From: Lytechinus pictus
Lineage: Eukaryota > Echinodermata > Echinoidea > Temnopleuroida > Toxopneustidae
Length of the DNA stretch: 64,000 nt
Assembly (NCBI RefSeq): GCF_037042905.1
Contig: NC_087247.1
Span: 38,209,420-38,273,419, forward strand
Reading direction: 5' to 3'
This document shows, piece by piece, positions 45,805 through 57,000 of this stretch. The position numbers were made by a program, and so were the translations under genes. The notes beneath the pieces are model-generated. The model was given only the letters and a program-made list of their open reading frames with translations, did no database searches and was not told the DNA's origin. Position 1 is the first letter of the stretch. Each line of letters opens with the position of its first letter.

Positions 45805-46450
45805 TGATTTTTTGACCCTTTGATGTCATTTTACCTAATCATCCTCAAGAACACACGTGTGGTAATACCCAAAGATCATTTGAACCGAGTATGAACACAA
45901 CTGATGAAGATATATTAAAATAAATGAGAGCAAGTTGAACAAAAACTTGAAAAACATGGACATGACCTCATATCATTTGACCTTTTGACCCCTAGATGAC
46001 CTTTGACCCCATCATCCTCATGAGCACACATGTGGTATTACCCAAGAATCATTTGTGTACCAAGTGCAAACACAGTTGATGCTGAAATTAAAAAATAAGT
46101 GCAATTTTAACAAAAGCTTGACCTTCTGACCCTATCATCCTCAACAACGCACATAAATATTACCCGAGGATCATTTGTACCAAGTGTGAACATAACTGAT
46201 GCAGAAATAAAGAAATGAGAACAAGTTGCACAAAAAACTTTAAAAAGGAGATGAACATGACCTCATAATCATGTGACATTTTGCCTCCCTAGATGAACTT
46301 TGTCCCCATTATCCTGGGATACTTGATCATGGACACAGATGTGGTATTTTCCAAGTCATGTTTACCAAGTGTGAACATAAATGATGTAGAAATAATAAAT
46401 GAGAGCAAGTTGAACAAAAACTTTTTCGAACAGACCAACACACTAACGGA
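45805..46450. repeat. Tandem array, ~150-bp unit, about four copies
   Basis: Each unit has TGACCTTTGA..CCATCATCCTC, then GTGGTATTACCCAAG, ATCATTTGTACCAAGTG, and GAGCAAGTTGAACAAAAAC. Copies start near 45811, 45985, 46130 and 46285 and are diverged. Confidence 0.75.
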
Positions 46451-46478
46451 CTAACAGACCAACAGGAATAGTGTTTAC

Positions 46479-46547
46479 TAGGCCTGTGCTGAACTCCGTT
46501 CAGGCGAGATAACTAGGTCTCTGCCGAACTTCGTTCAGGCGAGACAA
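46479..46547. repeat. Two-copy 35-bp repeat
   Basis: CTAGGCCTGTGCTGAACTCC and CTAGGTCTCTGCCGAACTTC, each followed by GTTCAGGCGAGA. It sits between the ~150-bp array and the SEA/EGF gene's 3' end. Confidence 0.7.
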
Positions 46548-46875
46548 AAATGGTCATACTGATTTAACATGTGCGTTTACAACAATAAAAAAGTGTTTAG
46601 GTCAGGTTACACTAATCTGTCAGTGCTGTAATCATACCATTAATAATGACAGTGACATACAGCAATAAGACAGAAACAATCATCTGTACTGGATTTCGGG
46701 AACAAGTACTGTTCATTGTATTATTTCTTCGTTTGGAGAGGTCAGACACAATTCGGGTTATCTTCGGACGGACTTCGGCATACATGTAACTTACAGGGAC
46801 AAGATGAAGGCAAACATAGTACAAGCGGAGTATACATTCATAAAAATACAATATTGTCTCTTTCAACAGATGAAG

Positions 46876-46881
46876 TTTATT
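46876..46881 (-). other. Candidate poly(A) signal for the SEA/EGF gene
   Basis: TTTATT on the plus strand reads AATAAA on the minus strand, 35 nt past the stop codon. If used, the 3' UTR would be very short. Confidence 0.4.
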
Positions 46882-46915
46882 CTCGGATCATCCCAAACAG
46901 AAGACTGATTAGGGG

Positions 46916-47193
46916 CTAAACTTTTAGTATTTTTCTTCCAGGGTAAGCATCTGAAATCACGTCATTACCCTCTACCAACTTTATCGGCTTCTCTGGGGGA
47001 GGTACCTCTATATTTCCCTCCTCATTTTCGACTGCTGGCTTTGGAGCGCTTTCTGTGGAAGGAATAGGGGACTGCTCGCCTTTACTGGTGGAAGGTGTGG
47101 CTTTGTCATTTTGAGAGGGGGGTGCAGGACTTTGCTGAGGTGGGGCTGGTGCTCGATCCTTCTTTGTTGAGGGATTCCTCGCTACTCCGTTAA
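46916..47193 (-). CDS. SEA/EGF protein terminal exon: Pro-rich tail
   Basis: The acceptor is TTTTCAG and the stop TAG at 46918-46916. The exon is rich in Pro, Ser and Lys (APAPPQQSPAPPS, VPPPEKPIKL), with SH3-ligand-like clusters. It ends ...KILKV, which could serve as a class II PDZ ligand. Confidence 0.85.
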
Positions 47194-50100
47194 CTGAAAA
47201 GTAATCACAAAAGAGTGAAACACTTTAACTATATGGTATTATTCTTTTATGAAATGTGAAATTAGTGAAAGTAAAGAATACTTAGGGTAAAGAGTAAACT
47301 AATAGATAGAGCTTGATTAAAAATCAACTTACCTCCGGCAGTGCTTGTACTGGGTTCGGCATGATCGACTTCGGGTATCTTGCTCTCTGATGGTCGATCA
47401 CTCAGGCGACGCGTATTCCCACTGACCACACCCACAGGAGACCCCGCCCCTCTGTAGCGCGTTGCCGAACCATGTGCCCTTAGTAGCTGTGCCTTGGCCA
47501 GTAGAAAAGAGTCATTGGTCTGCATGATCTTGTGGGCATGGCCTGCTTTAGGGGCAACACCATCCTTGTGCGATCGAGCGAGTAGGAAACTTTCGTCTGT
47601 CTGGGTCGCCATACCATCCAATTGAGATTTCTCATCCATTAACTCTAAAGCTACAACGTTCTCGATGCCAAACAGCTCTTCGGATCTAGACAAAATAGAT
47701 AGCATCAAGAAGTGATTCGATATTCTGGCAACCAAATGCAATAAACTTTCGAAACAAGAACATTTGCAAGTTATAAAGATTATCTCTTCGAGGTTGATAC
47801 GTACTATTGCGAAAAATCAATAATATTTCACAAGATTTAAGGGTTAAACCAAGAAATTGAGAGTGCTTTGCATGATTAAAAAAGTTCTTCCTGAAAAAAT
47901 AACGAATTTTCAACCAACATAGATCTAACTTGTATTTTATTCATGGGGAGACATTGTGGCCGATTTTTTTGTTGCCTTATCACCAGGTGAAGTGGCCTTA
48001 AAATGCCATTTGGGAAGACATAGCCACTGCAGGTTCTCTACGCAGATTGCTTTTGATCCTTTGCTAGCTTCCAATGGCCATTCTTTTGTGGACTGTGAGC
48101 AGTCAGGTACAGCAAAATAAAGTTTTCTTTCCATATTTTCTGTTAAAAAACACTAATATAGCAAGGGTTCCCCCCATTATCCGTCTTAAAAGAAATGACA
48201 AAAATTTAAAATTTACAAATATTCTTGCCAGAAGTAAGACTTTTTTAAAGACTGGTACCGTACCTTCCAGTTCGGATGCGTTTCTTATTGAAGATGTTGA
48301 TGCAAGTTGCCAGGATGATTGCTAGAACGATGATGCAAGCTATAACGCTAGCTGCGATGATCCCAACATAAAGATCAGCTGAAGGGAAATGAAGGGAAAG
48401 TAATGATTCATTAGTATTTGATTCAGCGCATGAAGAATGCAGACTCTTCAGTCTTATTAATTATATCATGAAAAATAAAGTATTTGCGAATTAGAACATG
48501 AAATTAAATAAAAATAAAATCTTTAAGAATTATTGATTCCAAGTTTGTTTGAACCCCCCCCCCCAGGAAATCCATCACCAAACAACCGAGTAGCTATTGT
48601 TTTCATGTTTTAATTTTGCGACGACACATGAGAGTAGTTACAGCAATTATGAATTCCATAAAATGCAACTTTTACATAAAAGTGCGAATGACTTTGTACC
48701 TGAACAATATCAGATAATGTATATATCATATACCTTTTCGGTTATAATTATGCAGATAAAAAAAAAATTATATGGAACTTATATTACATTACAATATGGC
48801 TGTGCTGCGTGTGACTTCAAATATAAAAACTAAGAATTCGTGAGCTATAATGGATTTCTTTAAACCTTCGTTTAATATACTTTAATATACTTTTGTACTT
48901 ATTGAAATCAACTTGATTGTGGGTGGAATTCCTCTTTTACATATGGATCACCAAGGTTTTTTATTTAGTTGTATATTTAACTTAAAACAAATATAAGTCA
49001 AAGTGATACAGGCACACACAATACTTTTTACAATTTGCACATATAGATTACAGCGTATACATACCAAACTAATTTCATTTACAAAATTCAAGTGCGACAT
49101 AGATACTACAGACAAAATCATGGTCTAATGTGGGGGTTCAGACAACATGTGTAAAATGTTCAAGGCAATTTTATAGACAAATGATTTAATCCCCCCAGAT
49201 GACCATGAGGTAGTTATCTCAATATTTCAAATGAAATCAAAAGATCAAGTGGACTTTTGTTAATGGGGTTTTGAGAATTTCTGGGCAAGAATGACACCCT
49301 CGGCTGGTTGAAGCCAAGGACGTCATCACAATATCAACACAACACAAACAGTTCAGTTCAAAACAGAACACGTGAAAATAGAGATGATTCTAATTATATA
49401 TTTTACAATAATTGCATGGATTTCTAATTAAAAGTGAAACGGATAACCGAAAAAAAAATTAACAGGTAAAAACATAATGAATCTATGAGGTGAACTAAAG
49501 AACAATGAAAGTGCATTCATACGTTTACCATCGCTCTCGTCTTTCCCTATCTCGTGGGTACATCGCGGACCAGTGAAACCTTCTTCGCAACTGCGGAAAT
49601 AAAAAAAGAAAGGCACCATTATTGTTCTGCCATTAAACATTTGTACAATATTCTGTGATATTTATATGACATGTTAATGAGATGACAACAATTGAACGGG
49701 TGTGATATACTTTGTCATTCCTATGTAACGAAAGTTTCATCTAAGACTCACAATTTGTGTAAGAAAGTCGAATACTAGCAGTTTGTAAAGGAATAATTTA
49801 CTGTGCAAATTGTAAAGGAATAATTTACTTTGCAAATTCTACATGTATGTGAACAATTTTAATTGTCTGTATTTTTTACCACATATGTTGCAATCAATAA
49901 CCCGTAAAGCATGTGTAATTCAGTTTTTTACTGCGATATATGTCTATTGAATGAATGAATGATCTGTGACTGTTATACACAATGCTAAGAACCATTAATC
50001 ATCATCACCGTCATCATCAGGAGCAGCAGCATTATCATCATCATCTTCACCATCACCATCACTAAAATCACAATCCTCAACAACATCAGCGATTCAGCAT

Positions 50101-53100
50101 CAAATTGTTATTGTCATTATCATTATCGTCATCACCATCACCAGGATTTTCCAAGGGGGGGGGGCACATTTTCAAGGGGAAAATGTGACAGCAAAAAAAA
50201 AAAGGGTTTTAACCCAAAATTAAGGACATTTTGTACACGATAAAGTTTGACAAGCAAAAAAAAAGTTTTTACTTTCAATGAGGGGGGGGGGACACACTTC
50301 TGTTTTAAAGGCATTTTACATTACACATTTTAATTGTACCTGTAAAAGGGAGGGGGGCACGGCCCGGCTTTGCCCCCCCCTGGATTCGCCAGTGATCATC
50401 ATCATCATCACCACCATCATCATTATAATAATCATAATCATCACCATCATCATCATCATCATCAAATAAATGAATATGATAGTGGTGAATCTATAATTAC
50501 ATGACTAAATTTATAAACACGGGTTCATTACATGTATGATATATACAATATTCATCTCTTACTGGCAAGTGATGAAAGACTGTTGAGCAAATTTTTCACA
50601 TCTTCCATGAAGACAATATTCAGTATTGTCAGCACAAACAGATGAGCAATCATTCCCTTCAGTGAAGCATTTCATATCGGGTTTGCAATGTGTGATGTCA
50701 CATGCAGTATGTATCCTTTCATAAGATCCTTGAAAAAGATAAAACATATTCAGTTGAAAGAATATACATTTATGTGCAAATTTATAATGTTAATTTACAT
50801 TTATTACAGATGTATTAATGTGTCAATGAATGAATGAATCAATTAATTAATCAATCAATCAATCGATGTACATGTATCTACCCACCAATTAATCTTTCTA
50901 TATGTCTATCTATCAAAATGTAAATTTATAAGTATATCTATCCATATACCTCTTCTCCTTCATAATTATGGCCATTATCTATCAAATCCACCCGCACCCT
51001 CCTTTACTGTGATACTATTGAATATAGAATCCCTCATAGAACAATGACAAAAATGATTAGAACATAATGTTCGCTAAATGTTCTTTGATAGATTAAATAG
51101 AGGATCATACCTTTTACATTCAATACATAAAGCATTTCAACACGAAGGCTTCCAAGTGTTTGGTTCCGTTCAACTATCTCGTAAAGCACTTTGATTACCC
51201 CTCGTCTTTCTTCCAGAGTAATCCGCAACATAAAATCCAGTTTCACAGTTGCTGCCAAACAGTCACCTTCACATTCGCTATGAAGAGAACGGAGAAATTC
51301 ATGTACTTTTGTAATATTAGACACTTTTTACGATAGGCCTACCGAACACTCAAAGACTAAAATATTAAAATATTGATTAAATACCCAGTGAAAAGCTACG
51401 TTTGAATCATTTTAATGAGATTAAAAAAGTTCTATAATTTTGTCCTATAAATGCATTTCGTGCATTCTTGAAACATGATACAGTAAGCTGCATTAGTCCA
51501 ACCGTAACCGTCGGGTGTACGCAAAATTTTGACATTACGGAGTTTTCGATTAGCAACATACAGAGGATTCGAGAATAGAAAATGTATTGCCAAATGCCCA
51601 CGAAATCTTTCTCGAAAATTGGTGAATCAAAACGGCGGTTAAGTCCCTGTTTCTGGACTAACGACATATTTGCAATTTTTCGTTAGCTCTGAAACTTAGG
51701 ACGAAACTGCTGTTCCATTTCACCCATTGTCGACAAAGACCTCCGAGTTTTTCTTTGTCATTTGCCGGGCAAAGTTACTCCGTTCTTAATTCTTCCGCAC
51801 GTCGCCGAGCAAAAACGTCCTCTTGGTGTGGTAGAACGCATTTTAAACATAAAATAGGATCGAGTTACATGTTGCTCTCATAATTAGTTATGCCTCCTTG
51901 AAGATTTATCATTACATCTGTAAAAAATAATATATCTAAAATATATAACTAATTTAGAATGTGTGACATCATTGGCTGTCCTATCTACAGATGGACCTTT
52001 GTGCACATAAAGCTGTTTGGTAAAATGAGCGAAACTTATGAATTTTCTTCTGATTCGTTCTCTGTTTGTTTTGTAACTAATGTTTATTTACATCAATTGC
52101 AATTCAATAAACATGCAAGAAATAGAATATTTAATGCATATTTCCATCAGTACTGCTTTGGGAGCTTACCTAAATGCAACGGATGATGTATTGTATTCTT
52201 CGACTTTCTCACTCAGAATTGGATTTATCTGTAAGAAAGGGTATTTCATGGTTAAAGGACAAGTCCACCCCAACAAAAACTTGATTTGAATAAAAAGAGA
52301 AAAATTCAACGAGCACAACACTGAAAATTTCATCAAAATCGGATGTAAAATAAGAAAGTTATGACATTTTAAAGTTTCGCTTCATTTCACAAAACAGTTA
52401 TATGCGCATCCCTGTCGGTATGCAAATGAGGGAACCGATGACATCACTCACTCACTATTTCTTTTGTATTTTATTATATGAAATATGAAATATTTTGATT
52501 TTCTCGTCATTGTCATATGAAATGAAGTTTCATTCCTCCCTGAACACCTAGAATTCCATTATTTTAACATTTTGTGGTTCAGGCAATGAGGTCCTAATCG
52601 TCAAATTTGTAAAAATTGAAATATTGTATAATTCAAACAATAAAAAACAAAAGGAATAGTGAGTGAGTGACATCATCGACTCTCTAATTTGGATGTAACT
52701 GGCTCGTTCATATTACTATTTTGTTAAAAATAAGCGAAACTTTGAAATGTCATAACTTTCTTATTTTACATCCGATTTTGATGAAATTTTTAGCATTGTG
52801 CTTGTCTGATTTTTCTCTATTGATTCAAATCAACATTTTTCTGAGGTGGACTTGACCTTTAAAGAAACAGATTCAAGTTATTGTTCGATCTACTTCTCCA
52901 AAATAAACAACCAAGCTCATTCACTGTAAACCTAAATTATAAAGGGCCACTGTAAATACTCACTATTCGCTTAATCGCTTAAAAATTTAGCCAATTGCAG
53001 CACCCATAACTCCCTGCCTTCTTTAATCCCCGACATCATTAAGAAGTGTCCCAGAATATCTTTTACTATTTAATCAAATTATTTTCATATAATTTTTGTA

Positions 53101-54035
53101 TAATGACATTATAAAATTATTATTAGTGTTATTATTGTTTATTATGCCTGCTATAATAATAATAAATAATTATTAGTATAATATTATCATATCAATAATA
53201 ATAAAAGGAAGATTTAGGATCACTTACAGCATTCTTTATATCTGTTCTCAACGTCCCGTCAATATCACCGTTCGACTTTCCTGGCAATGTAAATTTGACT
53301 TTGATGAAATTATAAACACCTTGTCTCTCCTCGTCTCCTTCTTTATCTAAAGATTGAATAAAACATCATGTTGACAATAATAAGTATTATTAAGAATGAT
53401 AAAAAGTTAAGGTTCGATATAACAATATGACATCATGAAAAGGCAAGGGATGTGCCAGAGGATGGGCACGGAGCGCATTTGACCCCTGTGAACTACTATG
53501 AAGTAATGGTGAAAAGGCCAGAGAAAGAAAAAGAGGATAAGGGAGAAAGAAATATTTTAAAAAAAGAGTAACTTTGTAATGCCACTCAAAAACCACTGGC
53601 GGCGCCCTTGCTAAAAAATGAAAACATGGGAACTTTTCAGAAAGAAAAGGAAAAAACGTAAAAAGATAACAATGAGAATTTAAATTAGAGTGGGCTTAGA
53701 TCGACGAGGATAATCAAAAGGCATACAATGTCAGCTGATGGTAAATAAAAGACGTTTAAATATCACATAAAAAGATAAAAATCATGATTAAATAGATATA
53801 AATAAATTCTTCAGATGGATTTTCCCTTCTTTAATTAAAAAAAATATTTCCCGCTCTTTTGAGTACAATCATATCAACAAACCTGGTGAGAAAGTATTTT
53901 CTGTTGTCATAGTAACCGTCTCATCATCGTTGGGTGATGTGGTGACTTCCTCCGTAAACCTCTCCTCTGCTCCTAAGTACGTCACCTCACTGATGTCTGT
54001 TGTAAACTCGGTGGGAGGATCCTGAGTAGTAGGTA
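46916..54035 (-). CDS. Single-pass membrane protein with SEA-like domain, EGF module and Pro-rich tail (5' end not found)
   Basis: Nine minus-strand exons (54035-53883, 53346-53228, 52228-52170, 51277-51111, 50728-50563, 49590-49529, 48378-48264, 47685-47333, 47193-46916) have GT/AG borders and matching phases, and give 489 codons plus TAG. Order: Thr/Glu-rich extracellular stretch; SEA-like domain (VYNFIKVKFTLPG ... ILSEKVEEYNTSSVAF ... ATVKLDFMLRITLEE); EGF module just outside the membrane (YCLHGRC ... CHCEEGFTGPRC); a TM helix (GIIAASVIACIIVLAIILA); a basic stop-transfer (NKKRIR); then a ~210-residue cytoplasmic tail with two QT.(D/E)SFLLA motifs and a Pro-rich end. SEA+EGF+TM is the plan of transmembrane mucins and related surface proteins, so a role at the cell surface is inferred. 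No signal peptide or start is visible; 5' exons lie further upstream. The SEA autocleavage motif GSVVV is not seen. Confidence 0.8.
47333..47685 (-). CDS. SEA/EGF protein exon 8: cytoplasmic tail with repeated motif
   Basis: The acceptor is TTGTCTAG and the donor GTAAGT. The exon has two copies of a short motif, QTDESFLLARSHKDG and QTNDSFLLAKAQ, about 30 residues apart, then a basic, Ser-rich region. The motif is unfamiliar to me. Confidence 0.85.
48264..48378 (-). CDS. SEA/EGF protein exon 7: transmembrane helix
   Basis: The acceptor is TTCCCTTCAG and the donor GTACGG. The exon encodes about 25 hydrophobic residues (GIIAASVIACIIVLAIILA...) followed by NKKRIRTG, which sets the C-terminus in the cytoplasm. 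Confidence 0.88.
49529..49590 (-). CDS. SEA/EGF protein exon 6: EGF second half
   Basis: The acceptor is TTTCCGCAG and the donor GTAAAC. The exon gives CEEGFTGPRC, the C-x8-C end of the EGF module, then an acidic linker to the membrane. From the second Cys of the module on, the spacing across exons 5-6 is C-x4-C-x10-C-x-C-x8-C, with six residues between the first and second. Confidence 0.85.
49975..50470. repeat. (ATC)n tract split by a poly-G-ended insert
   Basis: ATC-rich sequence at 49995-50143 and 50396-50463 is interrupted by 50144-50395. The insert begins AGGATTTTCCAAGGGGG and ends CCCCCCCCTGGATTCGCC, roughly inverted ends. It looks like a MITE in the microsatellite, within the intron between the EGF exons. 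Confidence 0.6.
50563..50728 (-). CDS. SEA/EGF protein exon 5: Cys-rich and EGF first half
   Basis: The acceptor is TTCAAG and the donor GTAAGA. The exon encodes ACDITHCKPDMKCFTEGNDC, then CADNTEYCLHGRCEKFAQQ. The YCLHGRC segment is the classic second/third Cys of an EGF module. The module is completed on the next exon. Confidence 0.85.
51111..51277 (-). CDS. SEA/EGF protein exon 4: rest of SEA-like domain
   Basis: The acceptor is TTCATAG and the donor GTATGA. The exon encodes SECEGDCLAATVKLDFMLRI, then GVIKVLYEIVE and LGSLRVEMLYVLNV, alternating strands and a helix. The C...C pair near its start could form a local disulphide. Confidence 0.82.
51548..51811. mobile_element. Foldback element, copy 2
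   Basis: Diverged copy of the element at 31495-31778. It shares CTCTGAAACTTAGGAC (inverted relative to copy 1), TCGACAAAGACCTC and the end CGTCGCCGAGCA. It lies in an intron of the SEA/EGF gene. Confidence 0.5.
52170..52228 (-). CDS. SEA/EGF protein exon 3
   Basis: 59 nt. The acceptor is TTCTTACAG and the donor GTAAGC. The exon encodes INPILSEKVEEYNTSSVAF, continuing the SEA-like helix. A TTAA-flanked MITE begins only about 24 bp upstream of the acceptor. Confidence 0.82.
52252..52862. mobile_element. TTAA-flanked foldback MITE, AGGACAAGTCCACC family
   Basis: TTAA at 52252-52255 and 52859-52862 encloses inverted ends AGGACAAGTCCACCCC and GAGGTGGACTTGACCT. Long arms include ATCAAAATCGGATG and its inverse CATCCGATTTTGAT. 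It lies about 24 bp from the exon at 52170-52228. A solo end of the same family is at 45092. Confidence 0.8.
52870..53227. other. Intron, ATT-rich
   Basis: ATTATTAG-type simple sequence at about 53115-53205. Otherwise nothing is seen. Confidence 0.6.
53228..53346 (-). CDS. SEA/EGF protein exon 2: start of SEA-like domain
   Basis: The acceptor is ATCTTTAG and the donor GTAAGTG. The exon encodes GVYNFIKVKFTLPGKS followed by GDIDGTLRTDIKNA, the first beta strand and helix of a SEA-type fold. Confidence 0.82.
53883..54035 (-). CDS. SEA/EGF protein exon 1 in window: Thr/Glu-rich stretch
   Basis: The acceptor is CGCACTAG after a C/T-rich tract and the donor GTTTGT. The exon encodes Thr-, Glu- and Pro-rich sequence (VPTTQDPPTEFTTD ... 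TTENTFSP), a likely O-glycosylated stalk. The acceptor choice fits phase 1, but an AG 14 nt further in cannot be ruled out. Confidence 0.7.
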
Positions 54036-57000
54036 CTAGTGCGAGGGGAGTGGGGTTATAGAGCATAAAGAAAGTTTGGTTGCAAAATTATTGATTATTG
54101 TTCAGATTATGGATTCGTATCAGGTAAAGTGAAATATATATATATAATGAAAGACATGTAGGAAAGATGTGATCGAAAATCTCATATAGACTGAGTAATA
54201 ATTTCAAGGTCTGATAAGTTTAAATAGTAGATTTCAATTAAAAAAATCCTCCCATCTTGTGGATATCCACTACTCGCAGCACACAATTTTTATCAATTCT
54301 TATTAAACACTTTTAAAATAATGAACATAATATATATTTTGATGAAAGTTCATTGGCGTGAAATAGCATTTGACTTTGATACAGTTTACCCGAAATACTC
54401 TCATCCACTGGCTAATAACTAATAGGCTGATCCAAGTTTCACAAAATAGTGACTTACAATTTCAAAATTAGTATCTTGAAAATAAAATTCTCAAATTTTG
54501 TTAATTTTTTGACGAGAATCATACAACAAAGGCAAGGTTCATTGACCCCAAATGATCTGGAAATCATGTCAAATGTACTTGATTACCATTCTATCTCAGT
54601 TTCATGATAAAGACTTTCAAAATAATATGACGTCATTCCAAAAACTTAACCGTGGCTGAGATTTGATGCTGACGGCGCCACCGTCGGAAAAGCGGCGCGT
54701 GTAGGCCTGGCCCTATACTCTCTCCTGCTATCCAAGCAATACAATAAATAGCAAATAAGTAGCAAAATATTCTCATCTATATAAAATTCGAATCAAATTT
54801 TCACACAGATTCAATGGTTGAAAAGTGATGTACCGGTCAATATAATTCGGATAACATTGAAAATATACCGAGATGATAGTCCGACCTGATTCATAATTGA
54901 TTTTATACCAAAAGATTTGACAGGCTTGAACCCATTTGAGATAAGTTTATTATGCTATCATACATATTAAAAGATGCACTTTTTCTGACGCCGGTCTTTC
55001 AACTTTCCATTGTTCTTACAAAAAAAATACTTTAATAACAAAAAAAGAGAAAATTTTAGCTCATACGTGTAGACCTGTCTCTTATTTTATTTTTCAATGT
55101 CTTCACATTTTGAGGGCTCCCTACATTTCCTTAGCCAGGGGCACAAAAAAGAAGAAAACTCTGGATTAGTTGAATTCTTACGTAGCCGTACCTACAAATC
55201 AATGTCATTGTTTACACCAAATCCAAACAAATCTAAAAGCTTTCAAGTATTTCAAGGTTTGTCTGAGTAAAAGTCGCGACCTGCTTTGGGTTTGATGGAT
55301 CATGTACAATACGTCTATTCTTATAAACTCAGACCCATTTCTCATGGTTGATATATTATTTTACACCGATCTTCCTCATAATATATTATCCTCAAAGGAC
55401 AAACGCACCTACAGAAAGTTTATTTGAACTACTACTACTTCTACTTCTTAGATAAACGTGATATTTTGCAGCACCACTATCGGCTTCTGTTTCCCCTCTC
55501 TAACTACCTTTATTTCAAACTGCTCTATTTTAAAAACAAAATTAGGCATAATTTTTTTCAGTTTTGACTGATCATGTGAACATATCCCTCTCCACATGTA
55601 TCGTACCATGCAGGAGACGGTTTGTATTCTATACAGTGTGACCGTACTGTGGTGGTGTAACGCCATACACTAGCCAATAATCCTAAAGATTGTCAAGATC
55701 GAGACCGGCTTGTTATAGGAAGGAGGTCAAGAAAGGTCATCTATCTTGAAGTCAAAGGTCAAAACACCGCTCCCATGCCCCGGGCTTGGTATAAACACAG
55801 CATCAAAGCAACTACGAATCCGAACAAACCAATTAGGCGCCCTCACTCAAAAGCGGACGTAAATTACTCGTCAAGTTGGTTTTCTTGAAAGAAGAAATTA
55901 TCAAATTATCTATAGGTCTATAGCAAAAATTATTAAAATCCTTTTACAAAGAATAACAATGTTTCATTTCTGCGGAAAAAGATCAAACATCAGCACTCTC
56001 ATCACATGATCAGCATTACTAATTTGGTATAGTTGGTACGCCATGGGCCCATTGCTCACACAGCACACCAAGGATTTATCATATCAAATTGACAACATAC
56101 AATCTCCAAGTTATACGAACGAAGTATTTTCGACAGTAGGCATGGTAGGTCTAAATGACGGAAATATATATTCTTTTAAATACATGTAATTATATAACTC
56201 TCGTCATTCTATAATAAATATGGTGACGGTGCCTTGTGCATCCAAAGCTGATGAATATAGCTCCATCTACCAATGTACATAACTGTGAGAGAAAGAAAGA
56301 GAGGGAGAGAGAAAAAAAGAGAGGGAGAGAGAGAAGGAATGAAAGAAAAAAGAAAAAGAGACAGAATGGGGGGGGGGGGCAAAAAGTGGAAGAGGACTGG
56401 TGGGGAAGGATAGAAACATGTTATATGAGATAAGAGGTAAAAACCCGCATACTCTGCACCTCCTTTAATTATGTTTGACGCCTGATATCTCAATTTTAAA
56501 CATCCTTGTTGAATTAAATGCAAATATCTGGATATTCTTCCTCAAAATTGATTGGAAACCTCCCCTTCACTGCGTCAACACCTTACTGGCAATCATATTA
56601 GGACATGCTAAACTGCGTAATGTAAGACCCCAAGTCGTGTTCGGTTACCACGCAAATTTACACGAAGCGGCAGGAAATTCGTCGATGAGAAAGGTGTCGA
56701 AAAAATCCGAGAAGAGTACGAAATTCACCCAAAAGACGGCTAAACGAAATTGTGTTTCGTAAAGGAAGTCGCGCTTGGGTGTAACAGATTCCGTCGAATG
56801 TCATGAATAAAGTAATCATTATAGGGGAAACTGGTAATAACGCTGATTTATATAAATTGTACTGTTTTATACTATCAAGAAATTTGAAGAAGCTGTCGAA
56901 ACCCGGACAAAAAGAAATAATGCACCTGCAATCTCGATTATTTTTTTAAATGCCTTATGTCATGGACCTAGCGACGAGCTAGTAATGGAGATGAAATATT

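Noticed and set aside
45805-46450. CRISPR-like regular array
   Set aside because: Units are ~150 bp, diverged and contiguous with no short identical repeats and unique spacers; the window is also eukaryotic.
55409-55480. Candidate upstream exon of the SEA/EGF gene (minus strand, donor GTGCGT, phase fits)
   Set aside because: No pyrimidine-rich acceptor before an in-frame TAG and no ATG in frame, so no valid exon start.
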